Shown here piece after piece: positions 1 through 7,581 of a stretch of DNA of 35,883 nucleotides; the stretch's first letter is position 1; each line of letters opens with the position of its first letter. Source of the DNA: an uncultured Clostridia bacterium. Its GTDB lineage: Bacteria; Bacillota; Clostridia; Oscillospirales; JAAYOS01. The DNA lies in NCBI GenBank assembly GCA_947630675.1, contig CANRIN010000015.1, positions 1-35,883 of the forward strand. The letters run 5' to 3'. Position numbers and translations under genes: made by a program. The notes under the pieces were generated by a model. That model had not been told where the DNA came from. It did not search any database and worked only from the letters and a program-made list of their open reading frames with translations.

Positions 1-53
1 GGAAGCGCGGCGGATATAGCCGCCGCGAGGATAAGCGCAAGTATCTTCTTCAA
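1..53 (-). CDS. Secreted protein, N-terminal fragment (probably D-alanyl-D-alanine carboxypeptidase)
   Basis: Only the first 17 codons are inside the window. Read on the minus strand they encode a Lys-Lys pair followed by a run of Leu, Ile and Ala, which is a typical signal peptide beginning. The codon directly upstream region has an in-frame TAG, so the start must be the TTG at 53-51; there is no ATG. In many Clostridia the order scpA-scpB-DUF2953-ytfJ is followed by a DacB/DacF-type penicillin-binding carboxypeptidase, and that synteny is the only reason for the product guess. The signal peptide is seen; the enzyme identity is inferred. Confidence 0.45.
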   Translation of the reverse strand, partial: MKKILALILAAAISAAL

Positions 54-59
54 AAACTA

Positions 60-88
60 CCACCCCGCACAAGTATTGCACGGGGTGG
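60..88 (-). terminator. Hairpin with T-tract between ytfJ and the next gene
   Basis: On the minus strand an 8-bp GC stem (CCACCCCG/CGGGGTGG) extends inward through two wobble and three Watson-Crick pairs and is followed by TAGTTTTT. It looks like an intrinsic terminator after ytfJ. The 3' arm also supplies the only G-rich ribosome-binding sequence for the TTG start at 53, so it could act as an attenuator instead of a full stop. Confidence 0.55.
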
Positions 89-102
89 GGAAAATTATGA
101 GC

Positions 103-570
103 TTATTCCGCCGGCGCTTCGGGGAGGGCGGTGTCGTCGCCGTCGGTGTGGTCGGCGGGTTCGCCGGCTTCACTCTCCTTCGCGGCCTTCTTCGACTTGC
201 GCTTCTCGAGGAACGAGCCGACCTTGTCCGCTACTATCGGCATTACCTCCGCTATCTTGTCAAGCGGGTTCACGCCGGATGACTCGACGTTGATAACGCG
301 GACGTTGCCGTCCGACACGACAAGAAAGAGCACGGGGGTGATATTGACCCCGGATCCTATTCCGCCTCCGAAATTGGCGTTCGGATTGTTCGTGTTTTTG
401 CTCCCGAACTCGCTTCCCCCGCCGCCGAGACCCATTGACAGCTTGGAAACGGGTATGATGGTCGTGCCGTCCGGGGTAGTTATCTGATCCCCGATTATCA
501 TATTCACGTCCACCATCTCTTTGATTCTCCGGAGCGCCATGTCAAGCATATTGGTTACCGGCTTTTCCAT
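103..570 (-). CDS. ytfJ: GerW family sporulation protein YtfJ
   Basis: 155-aa protein of the GerW/YtfJ family, made in the forespore and linked to spore germination in Bacillus. The N-terminus (MEKPVTNMLDMALRRIKEM) and the following VDVNMIIGD and TTIIPVSKLSMGLGGGGSEFG stretches are the family signature, with the Gly-rich segment in the middle. A charged, low-complexity tail (KRKSKKAAKESEAGE...) ends the protein. The ORF track starts three codons earlier at GTG; the ATG at 570 is preferred because family members begin close to the MEKP position. The gene overlaps the DUF2953 gene upstream, so the two are probably translated from one message. Confidence 0.9.
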   Translation of the reverse strand: MEKPVTNMLDMALRRIKEMVDVNMIIGDQITTPDGTTIIPVSKLSMGLGGGGSEFGSKNTNNPNANFGGGIGSGVNITPVLFLVVSDGNVRVINVESSGVNPLDKIAEVMPIVADKVGSFLEKRKSKKAAKESEAGEPADHTDGDDTALPEAPAE

Positions 571-1186
571 GCACTGCACCGCCTTTCTTCCTGTTTTTCA
601 GTATTGTAACGAGCACCCGCGAGCCCTTGGAGAACGCGAACCTCACGAGCCGCCCGACAGATACCGACACTCTGAGCTCCAGCTCTATTATCGGCTTCTC
701 CGCCTCGAAGTCAAGGTCTATCGAAACGGAGTACTTTTTTACGTTTTTGTTATTGTCCAAATGCGGGATGATTATACCCGCCGCACACCACGCGTATCCG
801 TATATCGACGCGGCGGACGCCGGGTCTTTTTTGTTTGCGGACACGAACTTTACCCGAAAGATGTCGGTGTACACCATGTCAAAGAAGTCCGCCACCGCCT
901 CGAGAGCGAAGTCTATGACTTCTCCGAGGCCGCCGAGCCTGTCGATGATGCCGGGCTCGCCCTCCTTCTTCTCCTTCTTCGGTTTTTCCGGCTTCTCGGG
1001 CTTTTCCTTCTTCGGCTCGGGTATCTTCGGCTTCTCAGGCCGCGGAAAGAGGTCTATTTTCTTCCCGGCGACCTTCGCGTACGCCGCAAACTTCCCGTCC
1101 GCGAGCTCCGCGCCGAGGCGGATGCGGATAAATCCGAGCGCTAAGAAGACCGCCGCAATACACGCCAATACTATCAGCGCCGTCAT
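542..1186 (-). CDS. DUF2953 domain protein
   Basis: 214-aa protein of unknown function. An N-terminal membrane segment (about residues 2-20) is followed by a short beta-rich stretch, a Pro/Lys/Glu-rich linker (repeated EKPKK-type units, about residues 48-80), and a C-terminal part resembling DUF2953, a family encoded next to ytfJ in many spore formers. The GTG start on the ORF track is too close to the GGGAGG ribosome-binding site; the ATG at 1186 sits eight bases behind it and was chosen. The linker is very acidic/basic and probably disordered. A sporulation-related role at the membrane is inferred from context only. Confidence 0.8.
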   Translation of the reverse strand: MTALIVLACIAAVFLALGFIRIRLGAELADGKFAAYAKVAGKKIDLFPRPEKPKIPEPKKEKPEKPEKPKKEKKEGEPGIIDRLGGLGEVIDFALEAVADFFDMVYTDIFRVKFVSANKKDPASAASIYGYAWCAAGIIIPHLDNNKNVKKYSVSIDLDFEAEKPIIELELRVSVSVGRLVRFAFSKGSRVLVTILKNRKKGGAVHGKAGNQYA

Positions 1187-1201
1187 GCTCCGCACCTCCC
1201 G

Positions 1202-1897
1202 TCAGCTCTGCCGAGGCTCATCCTCCGGCGTATCCGGTCCGCCCGCCTGCTCCGCACTGAGACGGGCGAGCGCCGCAAGCTCCTCAAGACCGTTCGGCTC
1301 CGCGCCGTCCTCCGTGTTTTCCTCTGCGGGCAGGGCTCCGGAACCTTCGTCTCCTATTTTAAGCTGTCCCTCGAGCATACCTTCCTCGTGCGCGCCTATG
1401 TCCGGCAGCTCCGAGAGGCCGCTTATCCCGAAGGTGCGCAGGAACGCGTCTGTCGTGCGGAAGAGCCGCGGACGGCCAGGCACGTCCATGAATCCGCAAT
1501 CCTCGACAAGTCCGCGCTCGGCGAGGCTTCCGACGGTACTCGAGCTGTCGACGCCGCGTATCTGCTCGATATACGCACGCGTCACCGGTTGATAGTAGGC
1601 TATGACCGCAAGCACCTCCATGGCCGCACGGCTCAGCGGAGGCGGCTTCCTCAGTTCGAGCGCGCGCCGCACCTGCGGCGCAAACTCCGGCGAGGAGGTC
1701 ATCTGCCACGAGTCCTCAAGGCGGACTATCCGCATCCCGCGCCGTTCAAAGCTGTACCTGCCCGAGAGCTCGGACAGCGCCGCCTCGACCGTCTCCTCCG
1801 GCAGCTCGAGCGCCTCGGCAATCTTGCTCTGCGCCACCGCGCCCCCGGACGCGAAGAGGATGCCCTCGAGCACCGCGCCCAAATCGTTTATATCCAT
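1202..1897 (-). CDS. scpB: Segregation and condensation protein B
   Basis: ScpB is the winged-helix (kite) subunit of the SMC-ScpA-ScpB condensin, which binds ScpA and compacts the chromosome. The sequence shows two winged-helix repeats: residues about 1-75 (LGAVLEGILFASGGAV) and about 80-160 (LSRAAMEVLAVIAYYQPVTRA...IRGVDSSSTVGSLAERGLV...GRPRLFRTTDAFLRTFGI), both strongly family-like. The C-terminus is an acidic variable tail. The ORF track begins at a TTG six codons earlier with the G-rich site directly against it; the ATG at 1897 (MDINDLG) fits the family start better. It has its own promoter although DUF1848 and scpA lie upstream. Confidence 0.93.
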   Translation of the reverse strand: MDINDLGAVLEGILFASGGAVAQSKIAEALELPEETVEAALSELSGRYSFERRGMRIVRLEDSWQMTSSPEFAPQVRRALELRKPPPLSRAAMEVLAVIAYYQPVTRAYIEQIRGVDSSSTVGSLAERGLVEDCGFMDVPGRPRLFRTTDAFLRTFGISGLSELPDIGAHEEGMLEGQLKIGDEGSGALPAEENTEDGAEPNGLEELAALARLSAEQAGGPDTPEDEPRQS

Positions 1898-1965
1898 TAT
1901 CGACCCGCTTTCCAACTCCCGACCGCCAAATCTGCGGCCTCAAGGAAACATAGCTTTACTCAATC

Positions 1966-1994
1966 AATATATCACATCGTCCGGCGTTTTTCAA
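1966..1994 (-). promoter_or_regulatory. Sigma-A-type promoter for scpB
   Basis: On the minus strand TTGAAA (1994-1989) and TATATT (1971-1966) are separated by exactly 17 bases. It drives scpB and the genes after it, giving them expression independent of the scpA message. Confidence 0.75.
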
Positions 1995-2069
1995 GAGTTA
2001 TCCCGCCGCTTTCCCGGCTGGAAAGGCGTTTCGACGGGATTTTTTCCTCTTCGCGCCACCGTATGGCCG

Positions 2070-2987
2070 CTAGAAAAGCGAGATATCTCTGTTCGACCTC
2101 ACCCTCCGCTCGGAGACGCGCTCACCTTCTCCTACGCTGCCGACAAGCAGCTCGGAGGACGGGTCGTGCGCCGAAAGGCGGCGCTTTACCGCCTCGGCTC
2201 CGTCTGTCGCATAGCAGTAGACGCATCCGTTAAGGCAGGTGTTGTATGCGCCGATGTCGACCGATTCGTAGCACCCGCAGCCCTCGCGCTGGTTCCTGTC
2301 CCGCGAAACGTCGAGCCTCTGCCCTATCACCTTCTCTATCCGCTCCCGGTCGATGCAGGCGGAGCGCTGTATGCCGAACCGCTCAAGCCCGCTCTCGCAG
2401 CAGGCGACGGGACGGATGCCGTGCCGCCGCGCCGTATCCGCCATGAACGCGGCGAGCTCCTCCGTTTCGCTCTCGTCCGGCGCTCTGAAGGACGGCGAGC
2501 GGAGCTTTGTGTAGATGTCTACAAGGCTGAGCGTCACCGTGTCGGTGTGTCCCTCGAACCGTTCGCACAGCCGAAGGAATTCCTCCTTGTGGCGCTGCAC
2601 GCCGAAGCCGTCCGTGAGAAGTATCGGGTCGCAGCGCCAGACCGTGCGCTCCGCGCCGATGCGGCGTGACAGGCGAAGGAACGTCTCCTCTATCTCGGGC
2701 TTCGGGCGCAGGTTCCGCTCGACATCCCGCCCGTAGGGCGTCAGCGTGAACTGGAAGTAATATGAGTAACCGAGCCGGTCGAGCTCATCGAGATGCGGCA
2801 GGAACTTTTCCGGATCCTTCGTCCAGAAAACAATGCAGTCGACGACGTCCGGCGTGAGCGGCACGCGCGAGATCTGCGCGCGGTTCATCGGGTTACGCAC
2901 GAGCGCGTATCCCGCGCCGAGCCTCCGCATGAACCACTCCCCGAAAAAGCAGGGTATGTCGGTACGGCGTGACGCGGAGAGTATCAT
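2070..2987 (-). CDS. DUF1848 family radical-SAM-like protein
   Basis: 305-aa member of DUF1848, unknown function. The N-terminus (MILSASRRTDIPCFFGEWF) and the C-terminal motif are family hallmarks. Near residue 255 a TCLNGCVYCYA segment gives a CX3CX2C cysteine motif like that used by radical SAM enzymes to hold a 4Fe-4S cluster, but placed at the C-terminal side of the barrel-like region rather than the N-terminus. Other cysteines (CCESG, CGCYE) are nearby. Its ATG overlaps the scpA stop (ATGA), so translation is coupled to scpA. The insertion of this gene between scpA and scpB is not the usual arrangement. Substrate is unknown. Confidence 0.85.
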   Translation of the reverse strand: MILSASRRTDIPCFFGEWFMRRLGAGYALVRNPMNRAQISRVPLTPDVVDCIVFWTKDPEKFLPHLDELDRLGYSYYFQFTLTPYGRDVERNLRPKPEIEETFLRLSRRIGAERTVWRCDPILLTDGFGVQRHKEEFLRLCERFEGHTDTVTLSLVDIYTKLRSPSFRAPDESETEELAAFMADTARRHGIRPVACCESGLERFGIQRSACIDRERIEKVIGQRLDVSRDRNQREGCGCYESVDIGAYNTCLNGCVYCYATDGAEAVKRRLSAHDPSSELLVGSVGEGERVSERRVRSNRDISLF

Positions 2988-3820
2988 CGTTTCTCTCCGT
3001 TCTCCGCCGTGCTCTCAGTCTCGGGAGCAGGCTCCGCACCTTCGTTCGGTTCCGCCTTACGCCGTCCGGAAGAAGCGCAGAGAAGCATATCCTCCCCGTC
3101 GCCCTCTATCTCTATGCTGCCGACTCGGCAGAGCTCGAGCAGTGCGAGGAAGGTCGCTATCAGCTCGGTTCGGCTCGAACAGGTCTTCCACAGCTCGTCA
3201 GGATGCACCCTCGGGCGGAATATGAACCTCTGCTCGAGCTCGGAGAGCTTTGCATCTATCGAATACTGCTCGTGGCCGACGATGCCGCGGAACGCCGCCA
3301 CCGGCGGCGGGAGCTTTCTGTCGGTGCGCTCGCGCATATCCGCGAGCGCCCGCAGAAGCTCGTCGGTCATGTGGGTGTGGCGGTAGCCCTTGCCCTGCGG
3401 CAGAGGCTCCGCCGGGCGGACATAGATGTTCCGCCCGAGCTCGCTGTGCGCGGCGAAGTAGTCCGCGCCGAGCTGCATACGGCGGTACTCCTCCATCTGC
3501 TGCCGCTCCTCGAGCGATTTGATGAGCTTTTCCATCTCCTCGCGGGTCTCCTCGTCCTCCTCGGAGAGCATCATACGGGTCTTGAGCCAGACAAGGTGCG
3601 AGGCCATGACGACAAACTCGCTTGCCACCTCGAGGTCTAGCGCCTTGCGCGCGCGTATCCACTCGAGGTACTGGTCGAGTATCAGCGAGATCTGTATGTC
3701 CTTTATTTCTACTCTGTTGCGGTTGAGAAGGTGCAGTATGAGGTCGAGAGGGCCGTCAAAGTCGCGCGCGCCCTCCCTGTCCTGCACCACTCCGTCAAGA
3801 TGAAATGTGAGCTGCTCCAA
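2984..3820 (-). CDS. scpA: Segregation and condensation protein A
   Basis: ScpA is the kleisin that bridges SMC heads and recruits ScpB. The N-terminal kleisin motif (FDGPLDLILHLLNRNRVEIKD) and the following LILDQYLEW and MASHLVWLKTRMML segments are diagnostic; the C-terminal winged helix ends near a Glu-rich region (ELIATFLALLELCRVGSIEI). The ORF track starts 22 codons earlier inside the upstream M50 gene; the TTG at 3820 is preferred because it has a GGAGG five bases before it, lies just after the protease stop, and gives MEQLTFHLDG, a normal start, and 278 aa. The C-terminal 30 residues are a variable Glu-rich tail. Confidence 0.92.
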   Translation of the reverse strand: MEQLTFHLDGVVQDREGARDFDGPLDLILHLLNRNRVEIKDIQISLILDQYLEWIRARKALDLEVASEFVVMASHLVWLKTRMMLSEEDEETREEMEKLIKSLEERQQMEEYRRMQLGADYFAAHSELGRNIYVRPAEPLPQGKGYRHTHMTDELLRALADMRERTDRKLPPPVAAFRGIVGHEQYSIDAKLSELEQRFIFRPRVHPDELWKTCSSRTELIATFLALLELCRVGSIEIEGDGEDMLLCASSGRRKAEPNEGAEPAPETESTAENGEKR

Positions 3821-3852
3821 AATATCCTCCGAAAGCCGTAAGTTTTTACCGC

Positions 3853-4587
3853 TCAGTTCAGCCCGAACGGCAGGCGTGCGAGCCATCTGAACGCGTCAAG
3901 CACCGCCTCGCGCGCGGGCGTGAGTATCCTCGCAAACAAATCGAGCTGCGGGAACGCCCTGCCTAGGAACATCAGCGCGACGAGCACGAGCATCCCGTAC
4001 CGCTCGTAGCGCAGCAGCGTGTAGTACGCCCTCTCCGGCAGGAGCGCGCCGAGTATCTTAGAGCCGTCGAGCGGAGAGAACGGGATGAGGTTGAAGATCC
4101 CGAGTCCCGCGCTCAGCGCGGCGGTGTAATAGCAGAAATTGTAGAGTATCTGTACAAGCTCGCTCACGCGTCCCACGCTCCGCACATACGCCTCGAGACA
4201 TACGCCGAAGAACACGAAGAGCAGCGCTATCACGAAGTTCATCAGCGGCCCCGCCGCGCCGACTATCGCCATATCACGGCGCGGGTGTTTGAAGTTCCGC
4301 ATATCCACCGGAACCGGCTTCGCCCAGCCGAAGCCGATGAGCACCATGGCTATCGCGCCCACCCAGTCGATGTGCTTCAGCGGGTTCAGTGTGAGGCGGC
4401 CGGCGTTCTTCGCTGTCGGGTCGCCGAGCCTGTACGCCGCAAATCCGTGCGCGCACTCGTGGAGAATGATGCATATCAGCGCCGCAAGTATTATCGGCAC
4501 CCACTCGCTCGCGATGGCGAGAAGCATCTCGGGGACGGTCTGCCACGTTCCCCAGCGTATGAGGCCGGACGCAAAGACGCGGTTCAC
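3853..4587 (-). CDS. Site-2 protease family (M50) membrane metalloprotease
   Basis: 244-aa integral membrane protein. The zinc site HECAH is at residues 43-47 inside a hydrophobic helix, and the second signature NLIPFSPLDG is near residue 170, supplying the third zinc ligand. Five or so hydrophobic segments are visible. It matches the small YwhC/YdjP-like M50 proteases that precede scpA in many Firmicutes; substrate is unknown. Translation starts at GTG 4587, with GGGAGG seven bases upstream, and overlaps the end of the DUF2344 gene by four bases. It is distinct from the SpoIVFB-like protease at 9825. Confidence 0.88.
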   Translation of the reverse strand: MNRVFASGLIRWGTWQTVPEMLLAIASEWVPIILAALICIILHECAHGFAAYRLGDPTAKNAGRLTLNPLKHIDWVGAIAMVLIGFGWAKPVPVDMRNFKHPRRDMAIVGAAGPLMNFVIALLFVFFGVCLEAYVRSVGRVSELVQILYNFCYYTAALSAGLGIFNLIPFSPLDGSKILGALLPERAYYTLLRYERYGMLVLVALMFLGRAFPQLDLFARILTPAREAVLDAFRWLARLPFGLN

Positions 4588-5225
4588 TCGAACGCCTCCC
4601 CGTCCGCGCGCAGGAAGCGCCGCCGGGCGTACCGCGCGAAGTCCGGCGCCTTCCCCGCCGACGCGAGCGCGTCCGCAAAGTATCGCGGGTTTATCGGCGC
4701 GTTCCGCGCGTCCAGACGTGCAAGGAGCACGACAGAGCGTCCGTCCCGCGACTCCTCTCTTATCTCGGTAAACGCGTCGCGGAGGTTTGATTCCTTCACG
4801 CCGCCCTTGCTCTTCTTCATCACGGGGATGTTTTGCGCCGAGAAGGTCTCGAGTATGCCGTCCGGGACGCCGCTGTCGTAGATAAATTCAAGCGTGTAGT
4901 CTGCAAATGTTATCTCCTTTACAGAGCTCTGTGGGGTGTAAAGCTTTACTGCTTTAATGTCCTGCGGAAGCACCGAAGCAAGCCGCTCGAGCGCGTCCGG
5001 GCCCATGTCGTCCTTCGTGTCGAAGTCGACCAGCTCGGCGTATCCTTCGACGCCGACCGGCAGCGGATGCGCCACCGATATCCTCGGGTGAGGGTTGAAG
5101 CCCTGCGAGAACTTCAGCGGGAAGCCCGCGCGCATGAAAGCGCGCGTGAACGTCCGCATGACGTCGAGCTGGGAGAGATACTTCGCCGTCCCGACCTTCT
5201 GAAATATCAGCCTCAGTTCACTCAT
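4584..5225 (-). CDS. TIGR03936 / DUF2344 radical SAM-associated protein
   Basis: 213-aa protein of the DUF2344 family. The N-terminal part (LIFQKVGTAKYLSQLDVMRTFTRAFMRAG...SQGFNPHPRISVAHPLPVGVEGYAE) matches the family throughout. Members are encoded next to, or fused with, the TIGR03960 radical SAM protein, and the two overlap here by eight bases, so they almost certainly act together. The biochemical reaction is not known; a role in RNA or ribosome-related modification is often guessed from genomic context. Normal length, start at ATG 5225. Confidence 0.88.
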   Translation of the reverse strand: MSELRLIFQKVGTAKYLSQLDVMRTFTRAFMRAGFPLKFSQGFNPHPRISVAHPLPVGVEGYAELVDFDTKDDMGPDALERLASVLPQDIKAVKLYTPQSSVKEITFADYTLEFIYDSGVPDGILETFSAQNIPVMKKSKGGVKESNLRDAFTEIREESRDGRSVVLLARLDARNAPINPRYFADALASAGKAPDFARYARRRFLRADGEAFE

Positions 5226-7053
5226 CGCACTTCACCCCGTTCTCAAGCAGGCAGTTTGCGCCGCAGCCGGTGCACTGCACGCGGCAGTCCGGCGATATCT
5301 CCGAGCGGTACGCCGCGTGGCGCTCGCGGAGCATGTGGGAAAATTTCACGCCGACGTCGATGTGCGACCACGGCAGGACCTCGTCCTCCCCGTGCTCGCG
5401 GGTGGCGTAGAAGTCCGGGTCGATCCCGACCTTTCGGAACGCCTCCATCCAGCGGTCGAAGTCGTAGTATTCGTTCCAGCCGTCGAACTTCGCGCCGTCC
5501 CGCCACGCCTGCTCGAGGACGTCCGCAAGGCGGCGGTCGCCGCGCGCGAACACCGCTTCGAGAAAGCTCGTGGACGGCTCGTGCCAGTCGAGGTTTATTG
5601 CGCGCGGCATCTTCGCGCGGAGAAGCTCGATCTTGCGCAGGAACTCATCGCGCGTGTTCTGCGCCTCCCACTGGAACGCAGTGAACGCCTTCGGCACGAA
5701 GCACGCCACCGACGCGGTTATCTTCACGCCGCGCCCGGAGGTCGAGCGCTTCTTCGCGAGCTGCCACATGCGGTAGCTGAGACCCGCTATCGCCTCGACA
5801 TCCTCGTCGGTCTCGGTGGGAAGCCCTATCATGAAGTATATCTTCAGGGTGGAATATCCGCCCTCGAAAGCTATTCGGCAGGTGTTTGCAAGCTCCTCCT
5901 CGCGGACGTTCTTGTTTATCGCGTCGCGCAGGCGCTGGCTCCCGGCCTCCGCTGCGAAGGTGAGGCCGCTCTTGCGCACCTTCTGCACCCGCTCCATCAG
6001 CTCGTAGGAGAAGTTGTCGGCGCGGAGGCTCGGAAGCGAGAGGTTTATCATCCTAGGCTCGCAGTATTCGAGTAGCCCGTCGCACAGCTCGCCGAGACCC
6101 TTGTAGTCTGAGGTAGAGAGGCTCGAGAGCGATATCTCCTCGTAGCCCGAGTGCTCAAGGGCGCGCCTTGCCTGTTCGACGAGCACCTGCGGGCTCTTGC
6201 GGCGCACCGGGCGGTATATCTGCCCCGCCTGGCAGAAGCGGCAGCCGCGGATGCAGCCGCGCATCAGCTCGAGCGTGACGCGGTCGAAGACGACCTCGGT
6301 GGAGGGTATCACCGTCTCGCACGGGAAGTACATACTGTCAAGGTCGGTGACTATCCGCTTTCTCGGGTGCTCCGGCGCGCCATGCGTCGCGGTGATGCTC
6401 TTCACCGTGCCGTCCTCATTGTAAAGGACGTCGTAAAACGACGGGACGTACACCCCGGGTATCTTCGAGAGGCGCATAAGCAGCTCGGTCTTGTCCGTAA
6501 GTCCCTCGCGCTTCGCCTGCTGTATGCAGCGCACGACCTCGACGTTCATATCCTCGCCCTCGCCGAGGACGAACGCGTCCACAAACGCGGCGAGCGGCTC
6601 GCCGTTGTAGGCGCAGGAGCCGCCGGCGATGACGAGCGGGAAGATGTCCTTTCTCTCCGCCGCGCGGAGCGGCAGACCCGCGAGGTCAAGCATATTCAGC
6701 ACGTTCGAGTAGCACATCTCGTACTGGAGCGTGAAGCATATCAGCTCGAAGTCCTTTATCGGGTCGCCCGACTCGAGCGCGTAGAGCGGGAGCCCCGCCG
6801 CGCGCATCTCGCCCTCCATGTCCGGCCACGGCGCGAAGACGCGCTCGCACCACACGCCCTCCATGTTGTTCTTTATGCCGTAGAGTATCCGCAGGCCGAG
6901 GTTGCTCATCCCGACCTCGTAGGTGTCGGGAAAGCAGAACGCGACGCGCGTGTCCACCGTGCTCTTGTCCTTTATTATCGCGCCGTACTCGCCGCCGACG
7001 TACCTCGCCGGCTTCTCGACGCGGGAAAGTATCCTCTCAAGCGTTTCGGTCAT
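5218..7053 (-). CDS. TIGR03960 family B12-binding-type radical SAM protein
   Basis: 611-aa radical SAM protein. The N-terminal third has the cobalamin-binding-like fold seen in this family (FPDTYEVGMSNLGLRILYGI...), followed by the cluster motif CIRGCRFCQAGQIYRP (CX3CX2C), a GSQRLRDAINKNV region typical of the SAM barrel, and a cysteine-rich tail (CRVQCTGCGANC). The reaction is unknown. In related genomes it is found beside spoIVFA/spoIVFB and the DUF2344 gene. The ORF track starts at an ATG directly touching GGAGG; the second ATG at 7053, six bases after GGAGG, is the better start. It is the first gene of the minus-strand run, behind a strong promoter. Confidence 0.92.
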   Translation of the reverse strand: MTETLERILSRVEKPARYVGGEYGAIIKDKSTVDTRVAFCFPDTYEVGMSNLGLRILYGIKNNMEGVWCERVFAPWPDMEGEMRAAGLPLYALESGDPIKDFELICFTLQYEMCYSNVLNMLDLAGLPLRAAERKDIFPLVIAGGSCAYNGEPLAAFVDAFVLGEGEDMNVEVVRCIQQAKREGLTDKTELLMRLSKIPGVYVPSFYDVLYNEDGTVKSITATHGAPEHPRKRIVTDLDSMYFPCETVIPSTEVVFDRVTLELMRGCIRGCRFCQAGQIYRPVRRKSPQVLVEQARRALEHSGYEEISLSSLSTSDYKGLGELCDGLLEYCEPRMINLSLPSLRADNFSYELMERVQKVRKSGLTFAAEAGSQRLRDAINKNVREEELANTCRIAFEGGYSTLKIYFMIGLPTETDEDVEAIAGLSYRMWQLAKKRSTSGRGVKITASVACFVPKAFTAFQWEAQNTRDEFLRKIELLRAKMPRAINLDWHEPSTSFLEAVFARGDRRLADVLEQAWRDGAKFDGWNEYYDFDRWMEAFRKVGIDPDFYATREHGEDEVLPWSHIDVGVKFSHMLRERHAAYRSEISPDCRVQCTGCGANCLLENGVKCDE

Positions 7054-7094
7054 TTTCATCCTCCGTAACGATAAAACACATTTTCACGGATAGT

Positions 7095-7123
7095 ATTATA
7101 GCACAACTGCGGGGCGCGCGCAA
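7095..7123 (-). promoter_or_regulatory. Sigma-A-type promoter for the TIGR03960 operon
   Basis: Minus strand TTGCGC (7123-7118), 17-base spacer, perfect TATAAT (7100-7095). It lies about 40 bases before the start codon and immediately downstream of a minus-strand terminator. Confidence 0.75.
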
Positions 7124-7124
7124 C

Positions 7125-7150
7125 AAAAAAGGCTCCGCGAAAGCGGGGCC
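7125..7150 (-). terminator. Intrinsic terminator, minus strand
   Basis: Minus strand stem GGCCCCGC/GCGGAGCC (one mismatch) with a TTTC loop, followed by six T. No minus-strand gene now lies directly upstream, because the plus-strand cassette 7179-9817 occupies that position. It may be the former end of the spoIVFB transcript. Confidence 0.6.
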
Positions 7151-7178
7151 GCAGACAGGCAGGATTTGCAAAAATCTA

Positions 7179-7207
7179 TTGAGCGTTCTACAATAATATG
7201 CTATAAT
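7179..7207 (+). promoter_or_regulatory. Sigma-A-type promoter for the 7276-9774 cassette
   Basis: TTGAGC, 17-base spacer, perfect TATAAT. It is divergent from the TIGR03960 promoter, and the two -35 boxes are about 55 bases apart. Confidence 0.75.
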
Positions 7208-7275
7208 ATGGTCAAATTCCCGTATGTGTCGATTTGCCGAAAAGTATACCATACTGTTGTTTAGGAGGATGTAGT

Positions 7276-7569
7276 ATGTACAGCGATGCGGTTGTATTTG
7301 GGGTCCCGTTATTGATTGGAGCTTGTGTTATAGTATTGATACTTGCATTTTTGGTTGCCCGCCAATTTGAGGCAATAGCGGAAATGAAAGGACATAAAGG
7401 ATATTTCTGGTGGTGCCTGTTGTTCGGTCCGGCTGGTTGGGCTATGGTTATAGCTTTGCCTGACCGTAACACGACATCCACTAATCACTCCGGTTTTGCA
7501 GATTCAGCTTCAAATCAGGAATCGAAATATGGCACTAACGAGCCAGACGACAGCCTTCCGCAGCTTTGA
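7276..7569 (+). CDS. Small two-TM membrane protein, unknown function
   Basis: 97-aa protein. A first hydrophobic helix (about residues 6-28) is followed by a short basic loop and a second segment with the pattern GYFWWCLLFGPAGWAMVIALPDR, then a polar tail rich in Ser/Asn. Small proteins with a similar aromatic GP..G..M..ALPD motif occur in gut Clostridia, but I know no function for them. The ORF track start at 7234 lacks a ribosome-binding site; the ATG at 7276 has AGGAGG seven bases upstream. The next gene follows after 12 bases, so the two form an operon. Its GC is lower than that of flanking genes. Confidence 0.7.
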   Translation: MYSDAVVFGVPLLIGACVIVLILAFLVARQFEAIAEMKGHKGYFWWCLLFGPAGWAMVIALPDRNTTSTNHSGFADSASNQESKYGTNEPDDSLPQL

Positions 7570-7581
7570 TGAGGTATCAAA

